This document shows positions 62,028 to 64,000 of a stretch of 64,000 nt of DNA, piece after piece. Within the stretch, counting starts at the first letter, position 1. Every line of letters starts with the position of its first letter. The DNA is taken from assembly GCA_032622095.1 (NCBI GenBank), contig CP136061.1, positions 232,810,944 to 232,874,943 of the forward strand, in the 5' to 3' direction. Under the pieces are notes generated by a model that was not told where the DNA came from, made no database searches, and saw nothing but the letters and a program-made list of their open reading frames with translations. The stretch comes from Siphonodentalium dalli. Its lineage: Eukaryota; Mollusca; Scaphopoda; Gadilida; Siphonodentaliidae. A program made the position numbers and the translations under genes.

Positions 62028-64000
62028 ATGGCTTGTGCGTCAGAACAGACAGAAGGTGTCTGCGGGCCAAGTTCTTCAAGTGAACCCTGGCTATTCTGCG
62101 ACGACGAGTTGCAGACAACGAAGTATCCATACGACGACGACACCGAACACTGGGGTAAATGGATTACCTATCACAGCCGTGCAACTATCGATGAAGCGTG
62201 GGGAAAAGCGAAAGAGTACTATTGCGCGGGATTGTTCGACGGGGTTAGTAGCATGAAGGTGAGTGGCGTCCGAACAGACCCTGAGCATGCAGGCAACCAT
62301 GTCATAATCTACTACTGCGCTTACAGTGACGCTTCTTTGTGCAGGGCTATCGGAGAACGTGTTGTTGATATAATGGAATATGACAGACCATGTTATTACA
62401 AAACTGACACCAGTCACACCATGGACTGCACCGTCGTTTATCGCTCAGCGGAGAAGCGTGCATTGGTAATGAAAGTAGCACCATTTGAAGCGCCAAGTTC
62501 TTCCAGTGACCGGTGGCTATACTGCAAAGACGAGCTGCAGATGAGGAAGTATCCATACAACTACGACGACGATCATTGGGGTGAATGGATGACCTTCCAC
62601 AGCCGTGAATCTATCGACGAAGAGTGGGAAGACGCAATAGAGTACTATCGTACAGGGTTGCTTGACGGAGTTAGTTTCATGAAGGTGAGTGGCGTCCGAA
62701 CAGATCCTGAGCATGCAGATAACCATGTCATTATCTACTACTGCGCTTACAATGACGCTTCTTCGTGCAAAGCTATCGGGGAGCGTGTTGTTAGTATGAT
62801 GGAATACGAAAGACCATGCTATTACAAATTGGTTGCCATGACTCTTGCCGACTGGAAGTGTGAATCGGAAATGGAGGTAGCGCCATTTGATGCGGAATTG
62901 GAGGCGCCAAGTTCTTCAAGTAAAGCATGGTTATCATGCATAGACGAGCAGCAGATGTTGAAGTATCCATGCAACGATGACGACGAACAGTATGGTAAAT
63001 GGATGACTTTCCACAGCCGTGCAACTATCGATGAAGCATGGGGAAATGCAAAAGAGTACTATCGCGCGGGGTTGTTCGACGGGGTTAGTATCATGAATGT
63101 GAGTGGCACCGGACCAAGACCTGAGAATGAGCCTGAGCCTATGAATGCAGACAATCATGTCATCATCTACTTCTGCGATTACAATGACGCTTCTCTGTGC
63201 GGTGCTATCGGGGAGCGTGTTGTTAATATGATGAAATACGACGAACCATGCTATTACAAAACTGACGCCATGACCCTTAACGGCGTGTATCGATCATTGG
63301 GCTCCAAGAGTGCATCGGTAATGGAGGTAGCGCCATTTCAATCGTCAATTAAGGCGCCAAGTTCTTCCAGTGACTACTGGCTATACTGCGTAGACGAGCT
63401 GCAGATGACGAAGTATCCACACAACTACGACACCGAACATTGGGGTAAATGGATGACCTTCCACAGCCATGCATCTATCGATGAAAAATGGGAAAACGCA
63501 AAAGAGTACTATTCCGCGGGATTGTTTGACGGCGTTAGTTGCATGAAGGTGAGTGGCGTCGGAACAGAGTCCGAGCATGAACGTAGCCATGTAATAATCT
63601 ACTACTGCGATTACAATGACGCTTCTTTGTGCAGGGCTATCGGGGAACGTGTCGTTAATATAATGAAATACGACAGACCGTGTTATTACAAAACTGACGC
63701 CATGACTCGTGCTGGCGTTTATCGCGCAGCGGGGTACAAGCGTGCATCGGTAATGAACGTAGCACCATTTGAAGAATCAAGTTCTTCCAGTGATTGGCAT
63801 GGCCGCTTGCTATTTTGCAGAGACGAGCTGCAGATGACGAAATATCCATACAAACACGACACCGAACATTGGGGCAAATGGATGACATTCCACAGCCGTG
63901 CATCTATCAATGAAACATGGGAAAATGCAAAAGAGTACTATTGCACGGGATTGCTCGACGGTGTTAGTTGCATGAAGGTGTGTCGTGCCAGGACTGAGTC
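62028..64000 (+). CDS. Tandem Bles03/DUF1917-like (UPF0696) multidomain protein, 3' partial
   Basis: One frame is open from the ATG at 62028 to the window end: 657 codons with no stop or intron. It encodes tandem units starting at residues 14, 156, 294, 444 and 584 (the last is partial), each opening with a P/S-S-S-S-S motif. In unit 1: WGKW at 42-45, a DEAW helix at 55-58, KVS at 77-79, HVIIYY at 91-96, YYKTD at 123-127 and a VYR end. This order (GKW, D-x-AW, G-L, KVS, V-I-x-Y, Y-K-x-D, Y-R) matches human C11orf68. That family is a predominantly single-domain group with an eIF4E-like fold and uncertain function. The sequence looks more GC-rich than its surroundings. The bases ttttttcag just before the ATG form a plausible splice acceptor at 62025, so upstream exons may exist. 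Family assignment is from memory of motifs; function is unknown. Confidence 0.72.
   Translation, partial: MACASEQTEGVCGPSSSSEPWLFCDDELQTTKYPYDDDTEHWGKWITYHSRATIDEAWGKAKEYYCAGLFDGVSSMKVSGVRTDPEHAGNHVIIYYCAYSDASLCRAIGERVVDIMEYDRPCYYKTDTSHTMDCTVVYRSAEKRALVMKVAPFEAPSSSSDRWLYCKDELQMRKYPYNYDDDHWGEWMTFHSRESIDEEWEDAIEYYRTGLLDGVSFMKVSGVRTDPEHADNHVIIYYCAYNDASSCKAIGERVVSMMEYERPCYYKLVAMTLADWKCESEMEVAPFDAELEAPSSSSKAWLSCIDEQQMLKYPCNDDDEQYGKWMTFHSRATIDEAWGNAKEYYRAGLFDGVSIMNVSGTGPRPENEPEPMNADNHVIIYFCDYNDASLCGAIGERVVNMMKYDEPCYYKTDAMTLNGVYRSLGSKSASVMEVAPFQSSIKAPSSSSDYWLYCVDELQMTKYPHNYDTEHWGKWMTFHSHASIDEKWENAKEYYSAGLFDGVSCMKVSGVGTESEHERSHVIIYYCDYNDASLCRAIGERVVNIMKYDRPCYYKTDAMTRAGVYRAAGYKRASVMNVAPFEESSSSSDWHGRLLFCRDELQMTKYPYKHDTEHWGKWMTFHSRASINETWENAKEYYCTGLLDGVSCMKVCRARTE

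Noticed and set aside
62035-62256. Plus-strand 73-codon frame MRQNRQKVSAGQ
   Set aside because: It is out of frame with the much longer domain-containing frame that starts at 62028.
62091-63910. Series of minus-strand open frames opposite the Bles03-like gene
   Set aside because: They recur with the same period as the sense repeats and are broken, while the sense frame is continuous. They are shadows.

Overview
This window is eukaryotic: AT-rich, intron-rich and full of transposons. Exon signals are canonical GT-AG, and the coding exons (about 85-430 bp) are separated by introns of roughly 0.5-7 kb. The recognisable host gene is an animal gene. The repeats (catggccgcc-agcagccatcttgg arrays, tcaagttcgaatatggg arrays, gtcc microsatellite) look to me like those of a marine invertebrate, perhaps a mollusc or other lophotrochozoan. 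The species is not determined. A 100-N gap at 49178-49277 shows this is a draft scaffold.

The main gene runs on the + strand from 8828 to at least 49035. It is an ortholog of IBTK, the inhibitor of Bruton tyrosine kinase and a CUL3 adaptor. I traced 18 coding exons whose splice phases all agree (2672 nt, about 890 residues): ankyrin repeats, an RCC1-type propeller, a linker, BTB1, a lysine-rich insert, BTB2 and the start of the BACK-like region. The C-terminal third was not found. It lies in or beyond the gap, or elsewhere.

The most interesting object is at the right edge. From 62028 to the last base there is one uninterrupted + strand reading frame (657 codons, no stop). It encodes four complete and one partial tandem copies of a ~140-residue domain that I recognise as Bles03/DUF1917-like (UPF0696, human C11orf68, eIF4E-like fold). 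Known members that I am aware of carry one such domain.

The rest is mobile DNA. Five elements have exact 8-bp target duplications and hAT-like ends (14186-15792, 25792-26981, 35713-36607, 44198-45300, 56773-57816); two keep hAT transposase debris. At least eight elements end at TTAA (piggyBac type), and one of them keeps a piggyBac-like transposase N-terminus (1069-2254). Several share one palindromic core although their terminal repeats differ. There are also TA-flanked palindromic MITEs, a tRNA-derived SINE, a LINE nest (56675-60400) in which one LINE is split by a hAT-like element and by an opposite-strand LINE, a 27-copy 37-39 bp minisatellite (46174-47212), and several ~160-bp tandem arrays. 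Two small exons (50565-50631 and 60494-60594) have compatible splice phases and may be the end of another gene.

Layout: 1-8770, upstream repeats; 8771-49035, IBTK exons with repeat-filled introns; 49178-49277, gap; 49278-56670, repeats and weak exon candidates; 56675-60400, nested LINEs; 60494-61710, candidate exons and a MITE; 62028-64000, the tandem Bles03-like gene, truncated by the window end.
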